NCBI GenBank assembly: GCA_018267925.1
Contig: JAFDXO010000139.1
Location: forward strand, 1-37,720
Direction: 5' to 3'
DNA from: Bacteroidota bacterium
GTDB lineage: Bacteria > Bacteroidota > Bacteroidia > Chitinophagales > Chitinophagaceae
DNA length: 37,720 bases
The translations under genes were made by a program, and so were the position numbers. Shown one piece after another: positions 22,634 to 30,918 of this stretch. The stretch's first letter is position 1; each line of letters starts with the position of its first letter. Below the pieces are notes generated by a model. It saw nothing but the letters and a program-made list of their open reading frames with translations, did not search any database and had not been told where the DNA came from.

Positions 22634-23452
22634 ATGACTAATTTTGTTGAGGTTTCTATAAAAACAAATTCGATTGAAGAGCAAGAACAATTTATTGCTT
22701 TGTTAGAGCCTTATTTTATAGGGTTTGAACAACAAGAACACCACCTAATTGCTTTTGCAGAAACCAATACCTACGATCACCAAAGTACCGCTGCTTTATT
22801 GAACCAATTGAATAGCACTTTTACTGTAAAAGAATTAGTCTCTACCAATTGGAATAAACAATGGGAAGAGAATTTTGAACCGGTAATTGTAGATGGCTTT
22901 TGTACTGTTCGGGCTGATTTTCACCACATCCCAATTCGAACACCTTTTGAGATCATTATTACACCAAAAATGTCGTTTGGAACCGGTCACCATGCTACTA
23001 CTCAGCTCGTGATGCAAATCATGCAAACTGTTTCTTTTGAAGAGAAAAAGGTGTTAGATTTTGGCACCGGTACCGGTATCCTGGCTATACTTGCCTCTAA
23101 ACTTGGGGCTAATCAAATTTTAGCTATTGATAATGATGAATGGAGCATAGAAAACGCCTCTGAAAACGTTCTTAGAAATGAAATTTCAAACGTGCAAGTT
23201 TCTGACAATACCTTAGCTGATTTCGGAAAAGCATCCGTTGATATAGTATTGGCAAATATCAATAGGCATGTGTTGCTCGATAACATGGATTCCCTTTTTG
23301 GCTTGTTATCAATCGGTGGAGTGTTAGTGATGAGTGGAATCCTAATTTCTGATGAGGCTGTTCTTTTGGAAGCTGCACGGAGTGTTGGTTTTGAAATAAT
23401 CAGTGTAAAACAAATCGGAGAATGGATTGCCGTGCATTGTGCAAAACGATGA
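22634..23452 (+). CDS. prmA: Ribosomal protein L11 methyltransferase PrmA
   Basis: The protein has 272 aa. The N-terminal substrate-binding domain (1-60) is connected to a Rossmann methyltransferase. The conserved PKMSFGTGHHATT lies at about 111-123 and the AdoMet loop DFGTGTGILAILASKLGA at about 142-159. AIDNDEWSIENASENV and LANINRHVLLDNM (the Asn-containing catalytic strand end) follow. PrmA trimethylates ribosomal protein L11. It is followed by plsY after a short gap with its own promoter. Confidence 0.95.
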   Translation: MTNFVEVSIKTNSIEEQEQFIALLEPYFIGFEQQEHHLIAFAETNTYDHQSTAALLNQLNSTFTVKELVSTNWNKQWEENFEPVIVDGFCTVRADFHHIPIRTPFEIIITPKMSFGTGHHATTQLVMQIMQTVSFEEKKVLDFGTGTGILAILASKLGANQILAIDNDEWSIENASENVLRNEISNVQVSDNTLADFGKASVDIVLANINRHVLLDNMDSLFGLLSIGGVLVMSGILISDEAVLLEAARSVGFEIISVKQIGEWIAVHCAKR

Positions 23453-23468
23453 TAGCTGCCTGATGGGT

Positions 23469-23499
23469 TTGACATTTTGAAGCGAATTAAGTACATTTG
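23469..23499 (+). promoter_or_regulatory. Bacteroidota promoter of plsY
   Basis: TTG at 23469-23471 and TACATTTG at 23492-23499 are separated by 20 bases, an exact fit to TTG-N19-21-TAnnTTTG. The ATG follows 24 bases after the -7 element. Confidence 0.7.
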
Positions 23500-23523
23500 T
23501 TTTCTTTGCTTTATAATTCATAC

Positions 23524-24162
23524 ATGACGATCGCTATTTTCATTGTTTTGGCTTATTTGATTGGTTCTATTCCTACGGCAGTTTGGGTTAGTAAACGGTT
23601 GTATGGAATTGATATTCGAGAGCATGGAAGCGGCAACTCCGGTGCTACAAATACGTTTAGAATTTTAGGCTCAAAGGCAGGATCAGCAGTTATGTTGATT
23701 GATATGCTCAAGGGGTTTATTGCCGTTAAACTTTCTTTGCTGTCATCTTATCCTTGGTACAGCGAACAAATCACCAATCTTCAAATTGTATTAGGCTTGG
23801 CGGCTGTTGTGGGACATATTTTTCCTATTTGGGCAGATTTTCGTGGAGGAAAAGGTATTGCAACTCTTTTTGGAATGATTCTAGCAATTCAACCTTTGGT
23901 TGCTGTTAGTTTAGTAGGGGTGTTTCTATCTATGTTGTTTCTTACACGCTACGTTTCTCTTAGCTCAATTAGTGCCAGCATTGCTTTTCCATTGCTTATT
24001 GTTTTTATCTTCAACGAACCAGAATTAAGTTATCGCTTATTTGCTATTGCCACAGCTTGTTTAGTCGTGTTAACACACTACAAAAACATTAGCCGCTTGC
24101 TACATGGAAATGAAAGTAAAGTACCCCTTTTCAAACGTCGCAAAAATCGTAACAATAGTTAA
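23524..24162 (+). CDS. plsY: Glycerol-3-phosphate acyltransferase PlsY
   Basis: The protein has 212 aa from the ATG at 23524; the upstream in-frame TTG lies in the promoter. It is an integral membrane protein with five or more hydrophobic segments and the three PlsY motifs: IREHGSGNSGATNTFRILG (motif 1), GHIFPIWADFRGGKGIATLFG (motif 2) and, near the end, LVVLTHYKNISRLLHGNESK (motif 3). It transfers acyl groups from acyl-phosphate to glycerol 3-phosphate, the first step in phospholipid synthesis. The last residues are basic and cytoplasmic. Confidence 0.95.
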   Translation: MTIAIFIVLAYLIGSIPTAVWVSKRLYGIDIREHGSGNSGATNTFRILGSKAGSAVMLIDMLKGFIAVKLSLLSSYPWYSEQITNLQIVLGLAAVVGHIFPIWADFRGGKGIATLFGMILAIQPLVAVSLVGVFLSMLFLTRYVSLSSISASIAFPLLIVFIFNEPELSYRLFAIATACLVVLTHYKNISRLLHGNESKVPLFKRRKNRNNS

Positions 24163-24304
24163 TCTTAAAGCTTTTTTTCTTCTTTTTGTATTTGACTAAG
24201 TTGAAGCTTTATTTTCTTTCTCTCAATTCAAACACTTATTTTGATAGAATCATCTCAACTTGGTTTTTAAATCGAAGCAAGGATTAATTCTATAACAGAT
24301 TAAT

Positions 24305-24943
24305 GTGCGTACAACCAGTTTCCAAAGAATATTGAGTTATCTATTCCCGATCAAAATATGGAAGGGGAGAGGAGATATTCATCCACAATTAGAACTATTT
24401 CTCTATCGTGGTCAATGGCAATTGGCAACAGAAGACGCTATTTATTCAGATGGAGTGCGTTACAGCCCGATGGTCAAAGCCTTTTCACAGTTACGTACTC
24501 AAATACCTTCATGGAAAAAAGTTTTAGTGTTGGGTGGAGGAGCAGGAAGTGCTGCTAGAATTTTGAGAAATATGGGCTCTGCCTGTGAAGTATGGTTAGT
24601 AGAAAATGATGGGCAAATTATTCAATTAATGGAGCCTGAATTGCCTGATGAGGGTGTACGTTACGTATGTGGAGATGCTGAAGCCTTTATTACCACATGC
24701 AACATAAAATATGATGTTGTAGTGATAGATATTTTTATTGGTAGAAAAGTACCCGAATTTGTTTCTCAAAACTCCTTTTTAGTAAGCTGTCGAAGTGTTT
24801 GCCACCCCAATGGGGTGATGATAATTAATTTTATGATTAACGACGCGGCTGATAGCGAGCGATATGACGCAATGGTGGCTCATTTTGTTGATTACTCTGT
24901 AATTGATATTGGCATAAACAAAGTGATCATTGTTAAAGTTTAG
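24305..24943 (+). CDS. Spermidine synthase-like Rossmann protein
   Basis: The protein has 212 aa with a GTG start at 24305; no in-frame ATG lies near enough to give a plausible alternative. The core matches the polyamine aminopropyltransferase fold: QLATEDAIYSDGVRYSPMVKAF resembles the substrate gate, VLVLGGGAGSAARIL is the nucleotide loop, EVWLVENDG the acidic strand, VCGDAEAF and YDVVVIDIF follow. The protein is shorter than real spermidine synthases and lacks their N-terminal strands. The aminopropyl donor-site residues are incomplete, so many such proteins are only methyltransferase-like. The substrate is unknown. Its end overlaps the convergent oxyR gene by 11 bases. Confidence 0.8.
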   Translation: MRTTSFQRILSYLFPIKIWKGRGDIHPQLELFLYRGQWQLATEDAIYSDGVRYSPMVKAFSQLRTQIPSWKKVLVLGGGAGSAARILRNMGSACEVWLVENDGQIIQLMEPELPDEGVRYVCGDAEAFITTCNIKYDVVVIDIFIGRKVPEFVSQNSFLVSCRSVCHPNGVMIINFMINDAADSERYDAMVAHFVDYSVIDIGINKVIIVKV

Positions 24944-25889
24944 CAGATTGGATACGGAGTACTTTTCGATTCTTTTTTTGTGCACGCATTTTTTCAGGCA
25001 CAAGGGTTGCTATTTCATCAATCAAGCTTTGCAATAGTTTCATTTTTACAAAATGATCGTTCGTTACTAATCCAATTTCGCGAACAGGCTCCGGATCTTC
25101 AAAATAACGCACATAATCTTGTTGATCTTCAGAAAACTCAAAGGTTGATAGTTCGGGCAAAACCGTTACACCCCCATTTTTATCAACCATTTTTCGTAGT
25201 GTTTCAACATTGCTGCTTTCATAGCGAAACTTTCTTTCACTTTGTATTTTCTTGACTTGGTCGCTGCATAGATTGATAATTTGATTGCGCATACAATGCC
25301 CTTCATTTAATAGCCAAATTTGCCCCAGGTCAATATCAGAAGGAGAAATCATTTTTTTCTTCAAAGCAGAATCTTGTTTTGAAAAATAACCTACAAAGGG
25401 TTCGAAAAAAATAGGGTATTCTTTTAGCCCGGGTTCTTCAAGCGGTGTGCTTAGTAAGGCTGCATCTATTTCATTGTTTCGAAGTGCAATAATGATTTGG
25501 TTGGTTTCCATTTCTTTAACCTGCAATTGCACATCCGGATTGTTGTTCCCATAACTTTCTAAAAGTGCGGGGATAATATAAGGAGCAACAGTTGGGATAA
25601 CCGCTAATCTAAATGATCCTTCCAGCTCATTTTGTTGACCTAAAATAAGTTCATAAATTTTTTCACACTCGGCTAACGCTGTTCTGGCTTGAGATACAAT
25701 AGATTCTCCAATTTCAGTGATGGCAATTGGGTGCTTGTTTCGGTCAAATAACTTTATACCCAGTTCATCTTCCAGTTTTTGAATTTGCATACTTAACGTC
25801 GGTTGAGTTACAAAGCATTTTTCTGCTGCTGCAACAAAGCTTTTGTATGTGGCAACCGCAACTACATATTCTAACTGTGTGATGGTCAT
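24933..25889 (-). CDS. oxyR: Hydrogen-peroxide-sensing LysR regulator OxyR
   Basis: The protein has 318 aa. An N-terminal winged helix-turn-helix (about 1-60, with SFVAAAEKCFVTQPTLSMQI and KLEDELGIKLFDR) is followed by a LysR effector domain. The sequence EGHCMRNQIINLC puts cysteines at residues 199 and 208, the same numbers as the redox pair in E. coli OxyR, so peroxide sensing through a disulphide is very likely. It activates peroxide-defence genes, none of which is adjacent here. Its 3' end overlaps the spermidine synthase-like gene on the other strand. Confidence 0.93.
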   Translation of the reverse strand: MTITQLEYVVAVATYKSFVAAAEKCFVTQPTLSMQIQKLEDELGIKLFDRNKHPIAITEIGESIVSQARTALAECEKIYELILGQQNELEGSFRLAVIPTVAPYIIPALLESYGNNNPDVQLQVKEMETNQIIIALRNNEIDAALLSTPLEEPGLKEYPIFFEPFVGYFSKQDSALKKKMISPSDIDLGQIWLLNEGHCMRNQIINLCSDQVKKIQSERKFRYESSNVETLRKMVDKNGGVTVLPELSTFEFSEDQQDYVRYFEDPEPVREIGLVTNDHFVKMKLLQSLIDEIATLVPEKMRAQKKNRKVLRIQSAKL

Positions 25890-25909
25890 TTAGGATAAAG
25901 ATTATGTAG

Positions 25910-25917
25910 CAAACCTA
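25910..25917 (-). promoter_or_regulatory. Putative -7 element of oxyR
   Basis: The minus strand reads TAGGTTTG, matching TAnnTTTG, 20 bases upstream of the ATG. A TTG lies at 25943-25941, 23 bases further upstream, slightly longer than the usual spacing. Confidence 0.45.
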
Positions 25918-26057
25918 ACGTTTTAATGAATAAAATAGCTCAACAGGGATAATGTCGAAAATGGGTGTAACAGGCTAATTGCTAAAAAAAGATGGTAAGA
26001 AGTTAGAATTATTGCACAATCTTCTCTAAATTAGGAACTCCTAAGAAAGTACTGTTT

Positions 26058-27902
26058 ATGAAAAATGTTTTACGCGAGAAATTATGGCTCGTAGTTTGTC
26101 TAATGTTGTCTGCCCTTTCTATGCAGGCACAAACCACTGTGACCACAGGCTTGGTGGGCAGCACTACTGCATCGGCAAGTGGTGTTAATGTTTTTGGCGT
26201 AACCAACAGCAACACCTATTCTATTGCCGTAACGAGTTTTTCAATCTATCATAATATTGGAACCAACAATGGGCGTTCTTATACAGTATATTACAACCCA
26301 ACTTCCATTACAGGCGCACCTACAATCAATGCTGCTAATGGTTGGCTAACAGTTGGCACTTCTGCATTAATCACTTCTTCTACATCACAAATCGTTACGG
26401 TGTTGTCAAACCAATATGTGGTTATTCCGCCGAACACCACCTATCGTTTTGCTATTATTTGTAACTCTGGGAATGCCTATTTTGCAACAACCGGAAACAA
26501 CACTTATGCTAATGGTAATGTTACCATTCAAACCGGTGGAAGCACTGTCAGCCCGGGCTATGCAGGCACTGCACCTTCTCCCAATCTTACCCCTCGCTAT
26601 TTTGCAGGGAGTATTTCTTTTGTTCCGGCTTCTGTAAATAACATTTCTGCGATTGCTTTAATTAGCCCAGTTGCAGGAAATGGATATTGTGCATCAGATA
26701 GTGTTACCGTAAGTGTTGCCTTACGAAATGTGGGTGATTCCTCTCAACAAAATTTTCCAGTAACAGCAAAATTTATAGGAGCTACTTCTAATACACTTTC
26801 CGGAACTTATACCAAAAAGTTAAGCGCGTGGGCAACCGACACCCTTGCACTCGGAAAAATAAACTTGCCACAAGGAACTTATACTGCAAATGCGTTTTCA
26901 CAGCTTTCTACAGACACGATTCGGATAAATGATACAACGCCAACGATCAGTTTTACTTTTCGCAAACCAGTAACATTACCCATAGTAAACTCTGATACCG
27001 TATGCCCAAAAGGAAATGCTAATCTTTCTATTACCGGAGTGGCAAACACGGTGTATCGTTGGTTTTCACAACCAACAAATGGATTATTATTAAACATCGG
27101 AACTTCTAAAATTTTCCCCAATGTGACGAAAGATACTATCATGTGGATTGCTGCTGATTCTGCAGGATGCCAAAGTGTGCGTGTGCCAATTGGCGCCATT
27201 GTTCGTCCGGCTCCAGCACCTTTTCTGGGTGTTGATACAGCTTTTTGCGAGAGTATTCCTTTGTTGTTAAATGCAGGTTATCCAGGTGCTACTTATTTAT
27301 GGAGTACAGGTGATACAACACAAACTATTCATGTTACCAACCAGTCAGGCTTATACTGGGTTCAAGTTACAAAATACTGTTCTCGTCGCGATTCTATTAA
27401 TGTAACTGTTCGCCCTATGCCTAAGGTTTCGGGATTTTCATACATCCGTATGATCAATACATACAATTTTAAACCTTCGTTTGTACAAAATGTTACCGGC
27501 TATTTATGGCTCTTTGGCGATGGAACTTCTTCAACCGATTCTAATGCCATACACACTTACGCACTTGGACAAAGCAGTAATCTGACAGTGACGCTTATTG
27601 TGTCAAATACATGTGGCTCCGATACAGCTCGAAAATTGGTTCCAACTGCCGTTAATGATCTTTCAAACAAAGAAGTGTTTTCTATTTATCCAAACCCTGC
27701 AAGCGAAAAAATTATGATAACTGCTGCTGATATCAAAGAAGGAGAAATTTTACTTTTGAACCTTCAGGGTAGTGTAATTAAAAAGGAATCTGTGCATTTG
27801 CCTGCTGAAATCAATGTAAGCGAATTGCCAACAGGTCATTATATTTTTAGACTACAATCGGGCGAACGAACTTTATCAAAGCCCATTCAAATTATACGTT
27901 GA
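26058..27902 (+). CDS. Secreted type IX cargo protein with PKD domain and C-terminal sorting domain
   Basis: The protein has 614 aa. A signal peptide ends SMQAQ (about residue 25). The next 180 residues form a Thr/Ser/Asn-rich beta domain. A CARDB-like segment (about 195-310, ISAIALISPVAGNGYCASDS) and an Ig-like segment follow, then a PKD-like domain around 475-535 (GYLWLFGDGTSSTDSNAIHTY). The last 77 residues are a type A sorting domain: FSIYPNPASEKIMI, then ELPTGHYIFRLQSGERTLSKPIQII. The sorting domain directs export across the outer membrane and attachment to the surface or release. No catalytic domain was recognised; adhesion or a structural role is likely. A strong terminator follows. 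Confidence 0.88.
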   Translation: MKNVLREKLWLVVCLMLSALSMQAQTTVTTGLVGSTTASASGVNVFGVTNSNTYSIAVTSFSIYHNIGTNNGRSYTVYYNPTSITGAPTINAANGWLTVGTSALITSSTSQIVTVLSNQYVVIPPNTTYRFAIICNSGNAYFATTGNNTYANGNVTIQTGGSTVSPGYAGTAPSPNLTPRYFAGSISFVPASVNNISAIALISPVAGNGYCASDSVTVSVALRNVGDSSQQNFPVTAKFIGATSNTLSGTYTKKLSAWATDTLALGKINLPQGTYTANAFSQLSTDTIRINDTTPTISFTFRKPVTLPIVNSDTVCPKGNANLSITGVANTVYRWFSQPTNGLLLNIGTSKIFPNVTKDTIMWIAADSAGCQSVRVPIGAIVRPAPAPFLGVDTAFCESIPLLLNAGYPGATYLWSTGDTTQTIHVTNQSGLYWVQVTKYCSRRDSINVTVRPMPKVSGFSYIRMINTYNFKPSFVQNVTGYLWLFGDGTSSTDSNAIHTYALGQSSNLTVTLIVSNTCGSDTARKLVPTAVNDLSNKEVFSIYPNPASEKIMITAADIKEGEILLLNLQGSVIKKESVHLPAEINVSELPTGHYIFRLQSGERTLSKPIQIIR

Positions 27903-27922
27903 CAACAGATCTTCTTACAATA

Positions 27923-27959
27923 ATAAAAGCGGGTGTATTGCCCGCTTTTATCGTTTTTT
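27923..27959 (+). terminator. Intrinsic terminator after the type IX cargo gene
   Basis: ATAAAAGCGGG (27923-27933) pairs perfectly with CCCGCTTTTAT (27941-27951) and is followed by CGTTTTTT. Confidence 0.9.
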
Positions 27960-27965
27960 ATACGA

Positions 27966-27997
27966 TTGACATAACAATATTCTTTGCGCTACCTTTG
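27966..27997 (+). promoter_or_regulatory. Bacteroidota promoter, near-leaderless
   Basis: TTG at 27966-27968 and TACCTTTG at 27990-27997 are separated by 21 bases, an exact consensus fit. The ATG at 28005 begins seven bases after the -7 element, so the start of transcription should be at or beside the start codon. Confidence 0.7.
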
Positions 27998-28004
27998 GCG
28001 ACTG

Positions 28005-28646
28005 ATGGAAAGTAATTGGATAGCTAACTTGAAATTCAAAACAGCCGATAAAATCCTCCTACTTCATGTGCCGGAAGCTCTACAAGCATCATTTCAGGGC
28101 TTTAAGATCATCTCAACGGTTGAGTCGGCTTGTACTCAACAAGCATTGGTATTTATAACAAGCCAATGGGAGTTGAAAACAATCATTCTTCCATTGCTCT
28201 CTTGTTTGTGTCATGAAGCTGTTTTTTGGATTGCGTATCCTAAAAAGTCGGGTCGAATAGCCTCCGATCTTACGCGTGACAAGCATTGGCAATTATTGAA
28301 TGAGGCAGATTGGTTGCCGGTTTCTAATGTCGCAGTTGATCGGGATTGGACAGTGCTTCGATTTCGGCACAAAGGACAAATAAAGTCATTGAAACGCTCC
28401 GTGGCTATGGAAGACAGGCTTACGCCGGGGGTGGATTATATTGCACGAACAGTTGAACTCCCTGAGGATGCTGCGCTGGCATTAGAGCTACACGAAGGGA
28501 TGCTTACTTTTTTTCAACGCTTATCTTTTTCTCATAAAAGAGAATATGCGGAAGCAATAGCCAGTGCGAAAAAGCCCGAAACACGCCAGAGGCGAATAGC
28601 TCAAATGATTTTAATGCTTCAAAATTTAAAGGAAAACAAAACATAA
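28005..28646 (+). CDS. DUF3052-like domain fused to a YdeI/OmpD-associated domain
   Basis: The protein has 213 aa from the ATG at 28005; the in-frame TTG at 27984 is inside the promoter. The N-terminal part (about 1-125) resembles DUF3052 (ILLLHVPEALQ, then AVFWIAYPKKSGRIASDLTR and HWQLLNEADWLPV). The C-terminal part (about 150-208) matches the YdeI/OmpD-associated domain, with RTVELPEDAALALELHEGML, FSHKREYAEAIASAKKPETR and RQRRIAQMI. YdeI-like proteins are linked to antimicrobial-peptide or bacteriocin tolerance in enterobacteria, but the molecular function is not established. It has no signal peptide. The thioesterase gene follows after 14 bases. Confidence 0.78.
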   Translation: MESNWIANLKFKTADKILLLHVPEALQASFQGFKIISTVESACTQQALVFITSQWELKTIILPLLSCLCHEAVFWIAYPKKSGRIASDLTRDKHWQLLNEADWLPVSNVAVDRDWTVLRFRHKGQIKSLKRSVAMEDRLTPGVDYIARTVELPEDAALALELHEGMLTFFQRLSFSHKREYAEAIASAKKPETRQRRIAQMILMLQNLKENKT

Positions 28647-28660
28647 CAGGCATTTAGGAA

Positions 28661-29134
28661 ATGGAAGAACAGCAAGAAAGCATGTTGGAATACATGAAGC
28701 GAACTTTTTTGAACAAGCAAGTTGTAGGCTCTCGTTCACCGGCGGGAAATTGGTTACAGTTTACGTTAAATAAGGTGGAGCGTGGAATAGCTGAAATTGA
28801 ATTAATCGTTCGAGAAGACATGTGCAATCCTTATGGAAATATTCATGGAGGAATGATGTCTTTGTTAATAGATGAAGTGATAGGCTGGAGTGTGGCCAGC
28901 TTGAGCACACAACAGAATTACACTTCGCTCAATCTAAACGTAGATTTTCTCTATGCTATTCATCGCGGTGAGCATCTAAGGGCTATTGCAAAAGTGGTAA
29001 GAGAGGGAAAAAAGGTTATTCACGTGAGTTGTGAAGTATTTGACCAGAAAGGGAGAATTTTAGCAAAAGCCAGCAGCAACTTAATTGTTACCGGCATGAA
29101 GCCGGAAGCCGGCACCTTTCGTGTTGCCAATTAA
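28661..29134 (+). CDS. PaaI-like hotdog-fold acyl-CoA thioesterase
   Basis: The protein has 157 aa. The hotdog core is CNPYGNIHGGMMSLLIDEVI (about 49-68), in which the HGG motif and the Asp of LLIDE match the catalytic pattern of PaaI-type thioesterases. It continues with YTSLNLNVDFLYAIHRGEHL and ends with VSCEVFDQKGRILAKASSN. It probably hydrolyses an acyl or aryl CoA thioester, and the substrate cannot be read. It follows the YdeI-like gene closely and is likely cotranscribed with it. Confidence 0.88.
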   Translation: MEEQQESMLEYMKRTFLNKQVVGSRSPAGNWLQFTLNKVERGIAEIELIVREDMCNPYGNIHGGMMSLLIDEVIGWSVASLSTQQNYTSLNLNVDFLYAIHRGEHLRAIAKVVREGKKVIHVSCEVFDQKGRILAKASSNLIVTGMKPEAGTFRVAN

Positions 29135-29172
29135 GCAAAACAAGGCAATTTCAATTTGCAACTATTAGTTTT

Positions 29173-29180
29173 TACATTTG
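29173..29180 (+). promoter_or_regulatory. Putative -7 element of the glycosyltransferase gene
   Basis: TACATTTG matches TAnnTTTG 12 bases before the ATG at 29193. The nearest upstream TTG (29156-29158) is only 14 bases away, so the -33 part is poor. Confidence 0.5.
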
Positions 29181-29192
29181 CGATTTTTAATC

Positions 29193-29936
29193 ATGCTCAA
29201 CGGAAAGAAAATTGTGGTGGTATTGCCTGCCTATCGTGCAGCACTAACACTCGAACGCACCTACCGCGAAATACCTTTTGATATTGTGGATGACGTAGTG
29301 TTGGTGGACGACAATAGTCCGGACAATACCGTTGAAGAAGCCCGTAGGCTGGGCATTCAGCATGTAGTAGTTCATGAAAAAAACAAAGGGTACGGTGGCA
29401 ATCAGAAAAGCTGCTATAAAAAAGCACTCGAACTGGGTGCAGATATTGTAGTGATGCTTCACCCCGATTATCAATATACTCCTAAGCTTATTCATTCCAT
29501 GAGCGGATTGATTGCCTATGATGTATATCCTGTCAGCTTTGGATCACGTATTTTGGGTATGGGTGCTCTAAAGGGCGGAATGCCAATCTATAAATACATT
29601 TTCAATCGTTGTTTGACCTTGTTTGAAAACATTTTAATTGGGCAAAAACTCAGCGAATATCATACGGGCTATCGAGCATTTTCTGCCGATGTCATTCGCT
29701 CTATTGATTTCAGCCACAATAGTGATGATTTTGTTTTTGATAATGAAATGATATCGCAGATATTTATGAATGGCTTTGAAATTGGTGAAATTACTTGTCC
29801 TACAAAATATTTTGAAGAGGCTTCCAGCATCAATTTCAGTCGAAGCATGAAATATGGTTTAGGCGTGCTTCGGGTTTCCATAACACATCGCTTTCATCGT
29901 TGGGGGTTGATAAAAAGCAAGCTCTATAAGAAATAA
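29193..29936 (+). CDS. Family 2 glycosyltransferase, dolichyl-phosphate mannose synthase-like
   Basis: The protein has 247 aa from the ATG at 29193; the upstream in-frame TTG lies in the promoter element. GT-A fold motifs are present: KIVVVLPAYRAALTLERTY, VVLVDDNSPDNTVEEARRLG (nucleotide-binding Asp pair), HEKNKGYGGNQKSCYKKALE, and VVMLHPDYQYTPKLI with the Asp of the metal site. YHTGYRAFSADVI follows as the acceptor-side motif. There is no C-terminal membrane domain, so it resembles soluble DPM1-type enzymes transferring a sugar to a polyprenyl phosphate. The acceptor and sugar are unknown. Confidence 0.9.
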   Translation: MLNGKKIVVVLPAYRAALTLERTYREIPFDIVDDVVLVDDNSPDNTVEEARRLGIQHVVVHEKNKGYGGNQKSCYKKALELGADIVVMLHPDYQYTPKLIHSMSGLIAYDVYPVSFGSRILGMGALKGGMPIYKYIFNRCLTLFENILIGQKLSEYHTGYRAFSADVIRSIDFSHNSDDFVFDNEMISQIFMNGFEIGEITCPTKYFEEASSINFSRSMKYGLGVLRVSITHRFHRWGLIKSKLYKK

Positions 29937-29944
29937 GTACTAAG

Positions 29945-30430
29945 TCATTTTTTTTGAACCGGAATCCAAATTTCTTCTTCAGATTCCGGTTTGTTTCTTT
30001 TATAGCCTTCACCCATTGATGCAAAGTGTGGACGATCATCTAAAATGTAGTCAGAAAGGGGTAACCAACTTTTAAAGATACGCTCATAAAATATGGATGC
30101 CTCTGTTGAAGAACCCCTGTAATGAAATACAGCATATTTTCCGGCTGGAATGGTCAATGAATGCATCCCTTCAGGAAGGTCATCAAAATTATTTACTGAA
30201 ATAGCAGCCCATTTTTCAAAAGTATTTTCAATCCCGAAAGAGTTCCAGAATCCGCTTGGATAAACTTCAATAGAATACAATGTTCCTTTGCGTGCATTTC
30301 TAATAGTAGTTAGTCGAGGCATCAAAAATTGCCACAAAAACTCGGGATGATGTTGGGCAAAGCACATGGTTGCTTTTATGCCAACAAGCTTCAATTCATC
30401 TAATTGACGAATTTGCGGAAGTAAAATCAT
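29945..30430 (-). CDS. GyrI-like / AraC effector-binding domain protein
   Basis: The protein has 161 aa. Typical GyrI-like fold features are the N-terminal strand with LKLVGIKATM, then TLYSIEVYPSGF and WAAISVNNFDDLPEGMHSLT, PAGKYAVFHYRGSS and FYERIFKSWLPLSDYILDDRPHFASMG. The family binds small hydrophobic or cationic ligands, or protein partners such as gyrase, and stand-alone members often have unclear roles. It has no DNA-binding domain. It is the third gene of a minus-strand operon, nine bases after the DinB-like gene. Confidence 0.82.
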   Translation of the reverse strand: MILLPQIRQLDELKLVGIKATMCFAQHHPEFLWQFLMPRLTTIRNARKGTLYSIEVYPSGFWNSFGIENTFEKWAAISVNNFDDLPEGMHSLTIPAGKYAVFHYRGSSTEASIFYERIFKSWLPLSDYILDDRPHFASMGEGYKRNKPESEEEIWIPVQKK

Positions 30431-30439
30431 GGATGCAGT

Positions 30440-30913
30440 TTAGGCTAATTCTAAACCAAATTGACGTAAATGATGCCAACTGTGTTTATACAATAGCTGT
30501 ATAGAAAGTCCATAATCAAGTTCCCCAAAAAAAGGATTCAGTACATACTTTTTCTTTTCGTTGTCAAAAGCCGTAAAGAAATTATTAAGTTCTTCTTGTA
30601 AGGTATGCACAGCTTCTTGATAGGATGCAAGCTTTGTTGGGCGCGGGCTTTCAGGCAATAGACTGTTTGCAGTATTGGGCTTGAAATCGGCTTCGCTTTT
30701 AAGAAATTCTTGTATTTTTTCTATTTTGTCAGCAGGTGTAATTAATTCGTAAGGAGGATTACCATAAGCCATAGCTACGGATTCTATCATGTGCTCTACC
30801 ATCTGTTGTGGGTTCATTTTTCCCCATTGTGGCAAAGTGTCCGGCGAAATGCGAAGTAGCAAAGGCGTGTATTCTTGCTTTAGAAAGCGTGCTTTTTTTG
30901 AAAGATTGATCAT
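30440..30913 (-). CDS. DinB-like (DUF1569-type) protein
   Basis: The protein has 157 aa and is predicted to be all-helical. Features are MNPQQMVEHMIESVA near residue 35, with a conserved His, and the C-terminal KYVLNPFFGELDYGLSIQLL followed by HSWHHLRQFGLELA. The His residues at the ends of these two helices could form the metal site of the DinB/YfiT four-helix bundle. Some DinB-superfamily members are metal-dependent thiol transferases using bacillithiol or similar thiols. It starts five bases after the MoxR stop. Confidence 0.8.
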   Translation of the reverse strand: MINLSKKARFLKQEYTPLLLRISPDTLPQWGKMNPQQMVEHMIESVAMAYGNPPYELITPADKIEKIQEFLKSEADFKPNTANSLLPESPRPTKLASYQEAVHTLQEELNNFFTAFDNEKKKYVLNPFFGELDYGLSIQLLYKHSWHHLRQFGLELA

Positions 30914-30918
30914 TGTTA

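Noticed and set aside
24163..24304. Inverted AAAGCTT/AAGCTTT sequences after plsY as a terminator
   Set aside because: The arms are short and A+T-rich with a long loop. The T-rich stretch lies in the loop rather than after the stem.
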